Below are positions 12,772-25,134 of a stretch of DNA of 64,000 nucleotides, piece by piece. Numbering within the stretch: the stretch's first letter is position 1; every line of letters starts with the position of its first letter. The DNA comes from Hyparrhenia diplandra (taxonomy: Eukaryota > Streptophyta > Magnoliopsida > Poales > Poaceae). The stretch covers positions 248,001-312,000 of the forward strand of contig JADLZK010011196.1 in NCBI GenBank assembly GCA_015847255.1, in the 5' to 3' direction. Made by a program: the position numbers and the translations under genes. The notes beneath the pieces were generated by a model. It saw only the letters and a program-made list of their open reading frames with translations, did not search any database and was not told where the DNA came from.

Positions 12772-13842
12772 AATGACGACTTATTATTGGAAAAGCTTGA
12801 TGAACATCAAAGATTGTTTTCTAGATCTTGGCTCTTTTAAGGTAAAAGATGGGTCTCAAACCAGGTTTTGGCATGATACTTGGTTGGGTGCTAAGCCTTT
12901 AAAAGACAAATTCCTTTCGCTTTTAATATTGTTAGGAGGAAAAATGATTCTGTTGCTAAGTACTTAGTTCAACCCCATTAAATATTTCTTTTTTAGACGA
13001 AATTTAGTGGGTGCAAACTTAAATGCTTGGTATAGAATTGTTGCATCCTTGCAAAATTTAAATTTAAGCGAACAGAGGGATGTTTTCTCTTGGGGGCTTA
13101 ACACATCCGGAATCTTTACAGTCAGGTCTATGTATGCTGCGTTAATTAACAATGGTGTCAAAAGATATATGGCGTATTAAAGTACCTATGAAAATTAAGA
13201 TTTTCCTATGGTACTTGAAAAGAGGTGTAATTTTAACTAAAGATAATTTAGTGAAACGTAACTGGAATGGTGATAAAAATTGTTCGGTTTGCCACTTTCG
13301 AAAACAATTCAACATCTCTTTTTTGATTGTTTTTATGCCAAGTCTTTATGGCGTGCTGTACACATCTTTGTTTGGGTTATCACCACCTATTGATTTAAAT
13401 GATTTACTCACAAGATGGACCAAGATGGGAAATAAAAAGCTTAATTCATTGTTATTAACAGCAGCTGCGGCATTATGTTGGACTTTGTGGATAACCAGAA
13501 ATGAAGTGGTTTTTGATAAATGTCGACCAAAAAATCTCTTGCAGGTCATATTCAGGGGAACACATTGGCTGCGGCAATGGGCAAGTCTTCAGCAGCATGA
13601 AGATCGGAGGAGTATGCTCGATCCATGCCGGACAAACATCTTGAAACTTCTGCTCTTCAATTTTTTAGTTCCAATGGATGGTTGTCATCGAGATACATTG
13701 GTTGATTTTATTTTGCTATGTTTTAGGGTTGCAGACAATTATTGTCAGTCAAACATTTGTAATAATTGGTCTGATTCTATCTTTCGATAGATGAAGCCGG
13801 ATTAATTTCCATTATCTAAAAAAAAAAATGACGACTTATTAT
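12772..13842 (+). mobile_element. 5'-truncated LINE (non-LTR retrotransposon), dead
   Basis: A 16-bp target duplication AATGACGACTTATTAT flanks the insert (12772-12787 and 13827-13842). The insert ends in an A-run at 13818-13828. Broken frames show the region downstream of plant LINE reverse transcriptase: KVKDGSQTRFWHDTWLG (about 12840-12890), then FSWGLNTSGIFTVRSMY (about 13086-13136), and the zf-RVT part IWRIKVPMKIKIFLWYL with LTKDNLVKRNW (13164-13268). Stops and frame changes separate these, so no functional protein is made. The reverse transcriptase and endonuclease portions are absent. Confidence 0.88.
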
Positions 13843-14099
13843 GACGTTAATACTGCCTCACACATAAACTAAAAGAAAAGAGCAGAAATAGCAGAGCACC
13901 CACTAAATTTGATAAAAACAAAGCTAGGAGTTCAATCGTGATAGGTCAATTTAGTCCCATATATACTGTAAGATTGTCCTTCAATTTAGTCCCTAAACAG
14001 AAAAATTGTTTCCGCTGATATGTATGTTCTGGCTCTTCTTCAACTGATTCGAATAAAGGGCAAGATCAGTTCATTGTGACCTGCGTGGAGAGAGACCTT

Positions 14100-14714
14100 A
14101 ACTTGTGTGTTCTGGCGCTTGGATCCGCCGGCTTCGTGGAGGCTGTGGAGGTTGGCAAGTTGGTGTTGTGTGGTGTTGGTGGTGTAGGCATTGGCGGCTG
14201 CTGCGTGTCGACGTCCCAATCCGACCGAGCGGTATTGATGATTGCTCGGTTGATGCCCCAATCCAACCGAGTGGAGCTTCAGGCTTTACTTTATTCCATC
14301 CGCCTGGTTCCTAGTTGAGTTGTTTCCATGGTGGCTCCTGTCGACGTCCCAATCCGACCGAGCGGCGGTGTTTGGAGCCTCGTGTTGATGACCCAATCCA
14401 ACCGAGAGGTCTTTTCTTTGTATATCTTTGCTCCCTCCCGTGTCGTGTTAGTTGAGTTGTGGATCCCAGTAGTAGGTGGAGTGAAACACTCCCCTAAGGT
14501 CGAGTTGAGTGGGCGCTAATTGTGGCGCCGAGTTGAGTTGTTTGGTACCTAAGTGTGCTTGGGGAGTAGGGTACCCTCCTCATTTGTATGGTTTTTCTAG
14601 CCCGGTTTCCAGTCAAAAAACTGGGCTGGCACTTGCCTTTTTTTTTTTTTCGTCTAATAGAAATCGCGGCAAAGCTTTTGCCGCCCCTTCTAAAAAAAAA
14701 AAACTTGTGTGTTC
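14100..14714 (+). mobile_element. Second 5'-truncated non-LTR retroelement, TSD AACTTGTGTGTTC
   Basis: The 13-bp repeat AACTTGTGTGTTC occurs at 14100-14112 and 14702-14714. The insert ends in an A-run (about 14692-14701). The insert contains three or more copies of a CCCAATCC(G/A)ACCGAG motif (about 14214, 14259, 14347, 14391), two of them preceded by CGACGT. No coding frame was recognised, so only 3' untranslated sequence of the parent element appears to be present. Confidence 0.8.
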
Positions 14715-15388
14715 ATGTTAGGCTCTTTGAACAAATAAAAAAATTGCCCAGTCATCATAATACAAACATTTTCTTTTTGGCCAATTTAACTAATAACTGA
14801 CTGAATGATTTCTGCAAACTGAATCAGAGTTGCGTTCGTACAACTCTTGTTCATGATCTTGGTTTTTTTTTGAAACAGTGGAGACACTTTTGTTTCTTGC
14901 ATATGCAGCTAAGTTGTGGTTACCTCGGATCAAGGCCTTCAGACTTTTAAATATCCACTGCTCCATGCTCATTGCTATCAAAATGTTTTGGTGGCAATTG
15001 GCATGTGCAAAGTTTCTGAATTCACCCCTAATAGATTGGTTATAATGAAAGGTCATGTCTTAAATTTTTTCAAATTATGCATGATTCTTTTGTACTTTTG
15101 AGTTCCTGATATATGCCCAATGATACATACAGCCGTGAGAGCTTATTTGAGGCACATGAAAAAATCTGGCAACCAAATTTGAGAAGAAGAAAAAAATAAC
15201 TTCTTTCAATCAGTGTTTTTAGATTGGAATGTGGGGGAGGATTAAAATAGTTGTATCAAACTTCCAATTCTATAGATTTAACAATTTGGTGTCTCAATGT
15301 TCAGCCCATAGGGGAAAAAATTCAATGTCTTCCAGGTTCATTCAATTTGTGAATTGCTAGATTCCAAAGAAGTGGGATTGTACATATG
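14715..15388. other. AT-rich spacer
   Basis: No gene or element was recognised between the truncated retroelement and the LARD-like element. Confidence 0.45.
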
Positions 15389-15393
15389 AGCCA

Positions 15394-15946
15394 TGTCACA
15401 AACCGGTTAGATTGGGTCGGCTGTGACACGTCAGCGATTTAACTCCGACGCGGCAATGATGGAGTTGGGGGCGGTGGAGGCGGCGATCTTTGGGCTTTGC
15501 GGGCTGGTGGCTATGACGGAGGGGAAGGCGGCGAGGCGTCGGCGTCGGGCACGGGGGGGGCAAGAGAGAGGCACAAACTATTTCTTTATTGCTTGCTTCC
15601 CCAAGAGATTACAGACCCCTTACTTATATAGCCCGGCTAGTGGGACTTGTAATCTAAGTAATCTCTATAAGGTTTCCTTATACGATCGGGAATACCTTTT
15701 ACAAGCAATCTTTATTTATTTCCTAATAATAAGAGGCTTCCTTATATGATTGAAATATCCCCTTGGACACCAAAAGTCCTAAGATAATCCTAACTTGATG
15801 ACTAAGCGAGACGGAGACAGAGAAGGTGGAGGTGGTGGCGGCGCAAGGGGCGCCGGCCCCCTGCCCCCCCCCCCTTCATGAGCCTACCGTGGCCGGTTGG
15901 GCCCCTCCTAGCCCACCCATGGCTGGCCCACTTCCGGCACATGACA
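15394..15946 (-). repeat. 3' LTR of the LARD-like element
   Basis: The boundary TGTCACAAACCGG lies directly after the left AGCCA, and the inner edge is ATGACA at 15946. It is similar throughout to 17926-18515, with indels and substitutions, so the insertion is not very recent. Confidence 0.85.
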
Positions 15947-17925
15947 TTTCCCCACCGTTCGATGAGGCATTGCGTCCACATGCCGCCCAACCCACCAGGT
16001 GGGCGCGAAGGCGATGCCGATCGGGATGTCTCGCGACGCCGGGTCCCTAGCTGAGGATGAGGGGACCCGACTTGTCGTTGTCGTTGTTGCAGATGTTCCC
16101 GCCTTCGCCGGGCGAAGGAGAAGTCAAAGTGCAAGCTCGCGAAGTAGATGTTGAACTTATAGCTCGCTGGGGGGCTGCTCGGGGGCGATCCATCCATGCT
16201 TGCCGCATGACGGAGGCGCCAAGGATGCCGTGAGAGCTCGATCATCCGGGCGCGTGAGTCGGGAGGGGCGTGAAGGTGTACGCCGTCAAGACATGTACCT
16301 TAGCATGTATGTGCTCGCAAAACACATGTCGGATCGACGGGCGGTAACGAGAGAGGCGTAGTAGACGGCCATAGAGCAGGTCGCCTGGCCGCCTTGATGG
16401 ACGGCCCGACCGGGGCGTTAGGGTCGACGGCGCTGGCCGACGACGACATTGTCGATCGCGGAGGAACCTTCGTTCGTCGGGTTGTCGGCGAAGGACGCTG
16501 GACGCCCTCGAGCCCGACGCTCGGGCGTGCGTTCGTAGGAGAAGCACGCTTGTCGGGAATGCCCGGCCTCGTGACGGGCGATTTCAGAGGTGGAAACCCA
16601 CCGCGACATGCATGCGGGGGCGCCACCCTCCAAGAGGAAGTCGTGTAGGAGCCCCGTTGTGGGGGATGTAGTAGCGGTGGAAGTACCTCATGATGTCGTA
16701 GATGAGGCTCCACCGGTGCGCCGCTGAAGCTCGATGGCGCCGGGCGATGATGTTGAGCTCCCGGTTCGACGAGTGCCTGTGTGTAGCTCGATGAGGAGGT
16801 CGCAAGAAGTCGTCGCCGATCGCCTCCATAGCAGCGATAGGTAGCGCCGCCGCCCCCGCACTCGGTCGCCAAGGCAAGCGCCGATGTCATTGCCGATGTC
16901 GGGCGGCGTCGTGGAAGTGGTCCGGTGCGGTGGTCGCAGCGCCCTGGAAAGGCCGGGCGCCGTAGCTCGTCATCGTAGCGGCCGAGCAAGGTCGATGGCC
17001 TCCATCGAACAAGGCTCGAACCACTCAAGCCGTCAAACGGGTGTGTCGCGTGAGGCCAGCGACGAAGAGGCCGACGCGTTGGACGCGGCTCTCAAGGTCC
17101 ATAATCGCATAGCCCTCGAAGGTGGTGATGTAGTCGCCCGGCCTTGCCCTCCCGAGAAGGAGGCGCGAACTCCCTAGTGGTGTCGATGATTGGGGGGTCC
17201 GGTCGCCGCGGTAGTGGGTGAACGCGCGTCCCACTCGACTGCTGGGTCTTCGACACCGCTGCTGAACTGCATCAGCGAGACCCGCCGATGGAAGGCAAAG
17301 ATACCGAGCGTAGAAGTCGGAGTCGATGTCGCCCTTGAGCTCGAAAAAGAAGTTCCATCTTGGCATTAATCTAGAGGTCGGGTTGTCACCGTCGCCATAA
17401 TTTCCGAACGCCCAGCGAAAGTGACGAGAGAGGGGGTAGGTCCCGTTGACTGCGTGGCGCCACGCCGCTGGTGGCACCGTCTTCGCCGCCGGAGAGTCCC
17501 GCGGTTGCGTGTGTCGGTGGAGAGGAAGAAGTCGCGGTGTCGTCGGCGACGATGTCGGTGACGGCCGATGCGTCATCCTGAACAGCGTCGCCAACCTCGC
17601 CCCACCGAGGATTAGGGTCGGAGTCGTTGTCGATGTCGCAGCGGGTGGCGCGCCCGGAGGCTTCGCCAGTGGCAGCCAGGTGCCGGGGCGACGGTCACGC
17701 CGCCGGGCTGTCCAAAAAAAAACGGTCGTCGTGGTTGTCGAGCAAAGGGGAGTTAGGGAGGATCCTCGGCGGTGTAGACATACTCCATGCGACGGCGCGC
17801 GTCTCAATCTCGCCGGCAGCGGTTGATCTTGGCGATTGTTGTCGAGGAGCTCCTTCGGCGCCTTTGGTGAATGCTTGCATCTTGAAGCCATCGGTGATGG
17901 GAATCGCCCCGGTTTTCGGATACCG

Positions 17926-18515
17926 GTTCACAAACCCGGTTGGATTGGGCCGGCCGCGGACACGTCGGCCGATGAACTCCCGAGGTGGCGATGATGGAGT
18001 TGGGGGCGGTGGAGGCGGCGGGCGCTTAGGCCCGGGCGGCCTACCGGGGTGGCGGTGGCGGTAGGGGAAGGCGGTGAGGCGTCGGGCGCGGCGGGCAGGG
18101 GGCAGGGCAGCGGTGGTGGGGCAAGAGAGAGGCATGAACTAATTCTTTATTGCTTGCTTCCCCAAGAGATTACTGCACCCCTTACTTATATAGCTCGGCT
18201 AGTGGGACTTGTAATCTAAGCAATCTCTATAAGGTTTCCTTATATGATCGGAATACCTTTTACAAGCAATCTTTATTTATTTCCTAATAAGGGTCTTCTT
18301 TATATGATTGGAATATCCCTCGCACACCAAAAGTCCTAAGATAATCCTAACTTGATGACGAAGCGTAGACGGAGACGGGAAGGTGGAGGTGGTGGCGGCG
18401 CAAGGGGTGTAGGCCTCCCTACCGCCCCTACCCCTCCCCCTCCTTCATGGGCCGGCCGTGGGCTGATTGGGCCCTCCTAGCCCACCCATGGCTGGCCCAA
18501 TTTTGACACATGACA
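17926..18515 (-). repeat. 5' LTR of the LARD-like element
   Basis: The outer edge is ACACATGACA followed by AGCCA. The inner edge, near 17925-17927, is slightly diverged (GGTTCACAAACCCGG against TGTCACAAACCGG in the other LTR), so this boundary is good to about 2-3 bp. No convincing primer-binding site was read next to it. Confidence 0.8.
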
Positions 18516-18634
18516 AGCCAATCTGTCCGGGCATACGAAAGCTAGCTTTCATTACTCAAAATAGCATTGTGGGCCTGTAAAAAAAATCTTTTGTAGGCTG
18601 TAAATTTCTTCTCAGGAAAGCAAAGCTCGCTCTA

Positions 18635-18699
18635 TTGAGTATTGCCTAACCGTTCTCAAAAAAAAAAAAAAAAAAAAAAAATTTGAGTATTGCCTAACC
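18635..18699 (+). mobile_element. Minimal retroinsertion: 6 bp plus poly(A), with 17-bp TSD
   Basis: TTGAGTATTGCCTAACC occurs at 18635-18651 and again at 18683-18699. Between the copies lie only GTTCTC, a run of 24 A and a T. This is the structure expected from target-primed reverse transcription aborted almost at once. Confidence 0.8.
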
Positions 18700-20839
18700 T
18701 CAATCGACCATGTTTTGTGCATGTTTGGTTGTTTGTCATTCAACCTCTTTTTCCCTTGCTCCAAGTTATTGCTTGCGCATGCGAGAATTACTAGTAGAAG
18801 GGGGCGCCCGATTCGAAATGGGAATATTTAGATCATTGGTGTGTCGAGGACGCGTATATGTTACAAATGGATATATATCATAGAGGTCACAGGAGTCATG
18901 AATCATGAATTGCCCGAAAATTAATAAACTATAACTATTCATTATGGGGTTTGGTTTATGGGACAGATTAAGTTCCGGCCGCTCTCAAGCAAAGATCCCA
19001 CGCCTATCTGACAAGACCGGTTGTGCTCAATAACCGAAAGCATTTGATAGTGCCGATCCCGCAACACTCTCAATAGTGCTCATCTTTTCTTCTATCGTCT
19101 CCTTAATTTGAGAATTGCATTTACCTGAAGTGCACAAGCAACAGTTCAAGCTTAATGACCATATCAAATCCAAAGTTTACGTGTACATGCATTACCTTTA
19201 TGCAATAGAGGGGAGCACTAAAATCTTTATTCCTTGAATACAAATTCATCCTTATCTTCTACATCTCTCCGTTTGGTATCCGAAAACATAAGCTACAATT
19301 AAAGAAGTCGCACATTCGAAAAATGCAAAATGATGATGAGGCAAAAAGAAATATAGGATCACACCTTTTGGAGAACTTGAACTTTACCAAGTGATTGCAA
19401 AGTGTCCATCTCAATTCTTTATCCTCAATACCGAGTGGAATCTTTGATGTCAAGGAAGGTTAACCTCTGTGGCAGCAATAAGTTAGAGGAGAATATAATT
19501 ATTGATCTCGATAGACACCGTAAATTTTTGCTCACTTGCTCAATGAATAATCGACGACCAATGTCGATGTATCCGGTATTCCAAAGATGATGACAACATA
19601 TCCGTGCAAAAGCAAAGCAAAAAACAAGAGAAGCCCTTAAAATTCTTTTACGATAACAGTTTGTGCTAAGAGGCACGCCACAAAAAGGAGAGGCTCTAGT
19701 TAAACACAAGAGAAGCAAATCGTAGTTGCTAAGCTTATCCACATGATAAATGAAGTTGCATCAATTTCGGAATGACAATAAAGTATAGATATTGTGTGAT
19801 GGTACATCTGAAATAAATAGGAAATGTCGATGGATCACAACAAGTACTATAACTTACTTCATGCACCAAAGCCATAGCTAAAGACAACAACTACTTCATG
19901 AAGCAACCTGGTTAATGTACAATTGAAATCACTTATAAGGTCGAAAGATATGATCGATTAAAAGGATCGAGCTCAATCTTAGAGTGACTTGAAACATCTA
20001 ATTAGATGAGCTCCAGTGATATGACAAGAAAGATAACTTTCTCATAAAAATTATGACTGAACAGGGAGCTACCTGAAATATGCTCGGTAAAGATGACATT
20101 CAGTCCTATCTAACTTTTCGTAGCGAAAGTTGTAAACTTGTAAATCAAAGAAAACAAATTGTACCTCTTTCGCATATCTTGACAGGATAATAAGTTGTGA
20201 ATGAAAAAATAAGTTAAGGTAGGGAAGTAGCCTCTCACCCGCGTATGTGTTCCTGAACAAACACAAGCAATAGAATGGGCTTTGTACATGACCTACCCTC
20301 GCAGCCGGCGGTAGTAGCCTCATTGTTCGTTACGTTAAATGACGCCGATCGACAAAATATCATCACCCCGATGATTGATCTAATCTAATAACTTAAAGGG
20401 CTATGTGAACTGCGGTACCTTATCCAAGCATAAGAAGCATATCAGTAAGTAACCCGTCTGTGTATATAGAATCAAAGACCAGAAAATAGACACATCCAAA
20501 GATATGTACCTACTACTGGGCAGTCCAAGCAAGCAGACTCACCCTGATTTGTAGTAAATTGCTTGGTTGAGTAAGGAACTGTGGAACAGGAAATTAAATA
20601 GATAAAGTGGTGCAAGCCACATCTGTCTTATTGCAACTACATTTTCCAGCGACACAAAAACTGTTGGCATCACACAAATTAACAACTACAGAGTGGGCTA
20701 AAAAAATTAAATTGCTAGCGGCACGTAAAACTAACAATTACAAAAGTTGCTAGTTGTTTTTAGAAAAAAAAAAGAAACTTTCTTGTAGGTTTGGAGGTAC
20801 ACACTCGAGATACAGGGAAAGATACAGGGAAATATATGC

Positions 20840-20995
20840 CTAATTTTGGAGCTAAACTGCACATATATAATAATATCACTACTTAATTTTAGACGAAAAA
20901 TAAAGGCATTGCAATGGCTAATTTTGGAGCTAAACCGCACATATAAAATAATATCACTACTTAATTTTAGATGAAAAATAAAGGCATTGCAATTT
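20840..20995 (+). repeat. Two-copy tandem repeat, period 78 bp
   Basis: Both copies begin CTAATTTTGGAGCTAAAC and contain TAAAGGCATTGCAAT. They start at 20840 and 20918 and differ at only a few positions, which suggests a fairly young duplication. Confidence 0.8.
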
Positions 20996-23796
20996 TACCT
21001 TTCGTGATATAAAATAAGCGGGAACTCGCCAAGCGCAGCCCCAATTCCCCCAAAGAAGTGCTTCAGCCGATGCTAGATATACAGGCCGGTCCAATTAATT
21101 GTGAACGTTTCTTGTTAAGCCATCATGGCTCAACATTTAGCTGTATGGTATCATATGGAGCCATTTTTAGATCAATTCGACCACATTAAACAACCTTTTT
21201 TTACAACACATTAAACAGCCTTAATAGTGACAGAGCAATATGAGGACCCGGATACAAAGACAAATGTATGCAAACCCTAACACGCATTTAAAATTAGAAA
21301 TCATTAGCTTACAAAATGAGTTTTCTTCCGTGTTGCAGCAATAAAACATTCCAAATTTACATCTCCTAGCTTTGAACTTTAACATGCATTAATTGTAGGC
21401 AGTAAAATCGACATAGCAAATAGACCATGCTTAGCAAAAAAAAAAAAAAAAAAAAGGGATGAACACTACATTGATTTAATAAGGTTATGGAAGCTTGAGA
21501 ATAATGTCTCAAGACTAAAAAGAATATACAGAGGACAATAAATAACCTTCCAAATTAGTGAAATAAGGCATCATCCTTTTACATACTTGTTCGATATGTA
21601 ATCGGCAATTGGTGCCCACCTTTGACTATTTTCTTTATAAAGTCCTAACATGTTTGCAAACACAAATTAAGTAGGAATAGGGACGTTGAAATTGCTGCCA
21701 TGACATGTTTCGATGGACACAAATAAACTTGGGAAGCTGCTTCATTTTGTCTGACACAGTAAGACTTTTAAATCTAGTCAGCAGACTTTAGTCACCAATC
21801 CACCGTGCAAGTCAGCTTCCAGTAAGCAGTGATTACGTTTGAACTGGTTCTCATGTGCTAAATATCATAGTTTCATCCGGAGCATAGTAAATTGTTTTTA
21901 ATACACTTGAAATTCCATTTCCTATTTTATATCCCGCATGTTAAAAAGTAAAGGAAAATGTAGCAAAAAAAGGGCCAATGGACATTTGGGTAACCCTCCC
22001 CATGGATATATATGGAGTAAACCTTAGCAAGGGTCAAGAGCAGTTCATAGCAGCAAATAAGCAGGCTTTGAACATATATTGTGGAGCTCAAAAAATGATG
22101 TAAGCAATCATAACAATGCAGTGGCATCGCCTTGCTTTCCATGGTTCAAAATAAAGGAAGGAGAATGATAACATGAGAACCCAAGCTCCAGGATGCACAC
22201 CGAAAATCCATACTATTAAGTCTAAAAACATTTTTGAAGTTTCAGATATAATCTTGAAATTGTTTCTATGTTTAAAAAAAGGAACTCAGAGGCAGTCTGA
22301 GAAACCATCAAAATAACAATTACGATATCCTGGGACTGCTGCTAACCAAAACTGCATACGTGGGTAATCGGAGGGAGAACTAATAAGCACACCAAACCAG
22401 ATATCCTATGAAAAAATAGGGAAAAAGGCACATGTTTAAAATAGAGAGGACATTACCACTCCTATTTGCATCCTTGATAAGTTGTTATCGTCGTCCAAGA
22501 GCCTTTTACATATGTCCTTTTCGCATCGTCTATTTTTTCTCGCAAAATAAAAGCCGGACTACGGTTAAATCATGCATGTTTGTATCAAAACGGTAATAAA
22601 TACTCCATGTCACTTTGGGTCCACCAAAGTACACAAAATAGAATAGGTACAAAGAGATGAAAAATAAAAATGACCAATTCACCATTGCTTATTGATTCAG
22701 CGTGCAAGTTCACCTTGACTAAACAATATATAAAGTAGTATGCAAGCTGAAAATTAAACCCAATAAGATTAGAAAACTTGGAGGACTAAGAATCGTCACA
22801 AATCACGGACTCAAAGAGCTAAGAACTATCAATTATAGTAAAAGCACCCCTAACTGCAGGTATGGGCGTTAAATATTACCAACAATCAAATTAAGGTTTG
22901 AGACTACTAATTCAAATAGAGATGAGGAATGTTGTGGTATTTAAAGTTGAAGCATTACCTTTGTTATTTTTTACACAGGTAAGGTCATATAATTCATGGA
23001 AATAATACAAAGACCCAAACAAAACCGAAGTCCGAATATTGTACTTGGGAATTGAACCATGAAATTTTCATAGTGACCCACAGCGCAATCCAAATAAAGA
23101 TTAAAAAAAATGATGTGGTACTTAAGCTGAAATGTTGCGATGTTGTTTTTAAGATTGGTAAGGTCATATTAATTCATGGCAATAATACAAACTCTTAAGT
23201 AATTTAGAGCACTGCACATATGATAAAAAAATGTAGTCTAAACCATCATGTTCGACTCAACAGTGTGGATGAGTAATTTAAACTGCTATTTTGATTGAAT
23301 CCTTGGCGGACCCAAATTATTATAGGTTTGCCTCTTTGACATAGGAGATGGAAAAGGATGAGTAATTTAAATTGCTGGAACCGATAGAGCAACCAACCAA
23401 TTTTAGAACGATGCCAATCAATCAAGTATACCGGCATCACTAATTCCATGAGGCAAAAAAAAACAACATCATATGACATATTAGGACGTAAAATTTGAAC
23501 GATGCCAATCAATCAAGTTCACCTTTCATAAACAATACATGGAAGAAGATAGAATCGTAGAAGAGCAGTTGTCACACGGAAGAAGATATAGAAGAGCTGT
23601 CCCATGGAATTTCATTGGAAGATGGCTTGCAGCACATCCCCAGGTATAAGATAACACGAAATAAACAAATTCTTGAGTAATTTAGAGTTCAGATCTGAAG
23701 AAGATGCAGGCTATTAAAATGATAGTATGGTTTGACCACATATCACATGGGCATTACATCAAACACATGGGACCCATCCGTTGACATCTTGCTGAG

Positions 23797-23935
23797 AAAA
23801 AAATCGGACTCACTAATCATAGAACTGAGATCCATGTATAAGCAAAATTGGTGAGACGTCGTCCACATCTTTTGGAGAAAAAATCGGAGTCACTAATCAT
23901 AGAACTGAGGTCCATGTATATGTAAAATTTGGGGA
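23797..23935 (+). repeat. Two-copy tandem repeat, period about 80 bp
   Basis: The block AATCGGACTCACTAATCATA with following TCCATGTATA occurs at about 23800 and 23880 with few changes. It lies just downstream (minus sense) of the putative first exon at 23957-24480. Confidence 0.75.
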
Positions 23936-23956
23936 AATTAGAACCCTACATACCTC

Positions 23957-24480
23957 CCCTGCGGCATGAGCACGGAAGCGTAAGAGGTGGAAGGGATAGG
24001 AGGCGATGATGTACCATGTCAGACGTGCGGCCGGCGACGGGGCGGTGGTGGGCGCAGCTAGGAGCCAGCCATGGAGGCACCGGATTGATGTGGCGGGCCG
24101 ACCGACGGAGAGACCAAACCCTAGGTAGGTCGCCGCCGCCGCCACGCCGGGCCGCCAGTCGACGCGGCCGGGGTCGCCTGATGCGCCCAGCGGCGGGACT
24201 GACGGCGATGAAGGACCTCGGAAGGCGCGATGGCGGCACGGGGAGGGGCGGCGCGCCATCGCCTCGCCCGCCCCGCCCGCCGAGCCAGGAGCCGCCGGGC
24301 GCAGGAGGCCGGCGCGGTCGGGGCTGCAGCAGCGCGCCGTCACGCCGGAGAGAGAGGGAGAAGGAGAGAGAGGAAGGGGAGGCGGGGCGGCGGCGCCAAT
24401 CCAGCGCCGCGTTGGGAGCGACGGAGAGAGAGGGAGAGACGAGAGAAGGGTGGACGGACGAGAATGTTCTGTGTTTTTTT
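23957..24480 (-). other. Possible first exon of an unidentified minus-strand transcript
   Basis: A GC-rich island in AT-rich DNA. On the minus strand it begins with a CT-rich leader (CTCTCTCC words, about 24350-24450), typical of plant 5' leaders. It ends at a good splice donor, GCAGGGGAG|GTATGT, near 23957. Two overlapping open frames cross it, but neither shows a known domain, and both look like translations of GC-rich leader sequence. It could be a 5'UTR exon, a noncoding RNA exon or a dead gene end. Confidence 0.35.
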
Positions 24481-24990
24481 TTTTCACGGAGAGATGAGTG
24501 GGGACGGTTATTAGTTTTGGCATCTGAGTAAGTAGAAGCAGGTTTGGACGTCGACACGGGATCGGAAAAAAAAAAAAAATTACTACCGTGGATAGCTCCA
24601 TTGGCGAGGAATCCGTGCCGCCTTGTAGAGAGTAAAATATAATAAGTAACTTGATAAAAATAGTAACTCAATTGCAACAGTAACTCTGAAGTTTTTGTTT
24701 GATGACAGAGATAGAGTACAAGACGTGTGTTGGTCTTGAATTGGCATGAAGCTCATATGGAAACTCAGATGATTGTTTTCTTTTTTAGGAACAGCTAGAC
24801 CAATCAATTGTGGGTTATTTCAATGGAAAATAGGGGTTCTCTTGCACCATTGGGTGACATTACTCACACTACTAATGGAGGTAAACAAAATACATGGCCA
24901 TTTCCTACATTAAATTTAATGTATTGTTTAAATATTATTGTTCATTTGTTAATTAATGATAATCAATAGCTCACCAATGTAACAATGCAG

Positions 24991-25134
24991 GAAGCGAAAA
25001 CAAGAGAACGCAGGAAAGAAAGAGATAAGGCTCGATGGAACACGATGTCTCAAGAGAAAAGGGACGAAATAAATAGAAAACGCCGAGAAGCATATAAAAG
25101 AAGGAAGGAAGGGTGTCTCAACATGATTTCCAAG
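24991..25134 (+). pseudogene. Short basic coding-like fragment
   Basis: In one frame this reads a highly charged segment, ETRERRKERDKARWNTMS-like then EKRDEINRKRREAYKRRKEG. A preceding open piece at about 24823-24882 reads MENRGSLAPLGDITHTTNGG and is followed by a possible donor (GGAG|GTAAAC). Basic repeats of this kind occur in several plant transposon-associated proteins, including Helitron-like ones, but the assignment is a guess from composition. No downstream domain follows. Confidence 0.3.

Larger units (their letters stand above)
15394..18515 (-). mobile_element. LARD-like non-autonomous LTR retrotransposon, TSD AGCCA
   Basis: A complete element of 3122 bp. Read on the minus strand it starts TGTCATGTG and ends GTTTGTGACA. 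AGCCA flanks it at 15389-15393 and 18516-18520. LTRs of about 553 and 590 bp share most of their sequence in the same order (for example CTTTATTGCTTGCTTCCCC and CTTGTAATCTAAG). On the minus strand a purine stretch GGTGGGGAAA directly precedes the 3' LTR, a polypurine-tract position, which sets the orientation. The interior (about 15947-17925) is GC-rich with broken minus-strand frames (for example WNFFFELKGDIDSDFYARYL). No gag, protease, integrase or reverse transcriptase was recognised, so it would need enzymes supplied in trans. Confidence 0.88.
18700..23939. other. Long AT-rich region without recognised genes
   Basis: I see no protein I can name on either strand. A minus-strand open frame at 19425-19742 (105 residues) has no recognisable motif. 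Small tandem duplications at 20840-20995 and 23797-23935 are listed separately, and an A-run lies at about 21438-21455. If the GC-rich block at 23957-24480 is a first exon, this region could hold introns of that transcript, but no exon chain was found. Confidence 0.4.

Noticed and set aside
16300..17891. Long minus-strand open frames (242 and 288 residues) as host genes
   Set aside because: They lie wholly inside the LARD-like element, are driven by GC-rich composition, and show no known domain.
19259..19742. Minus-strand frames as a leucine-rich-repeat resistance gene fragment
   Set aside because: A few leucine-rich words were suggestive, but no NB-ARC motif or repeated LRR consensus could be read.
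24016..24531. Plus-strand 171-residue open frame
   Set aside because: Arg/Gly-rich translation of a GC-rich leader-like block; the splice donor and CT-rich leader point to the opposite strand.
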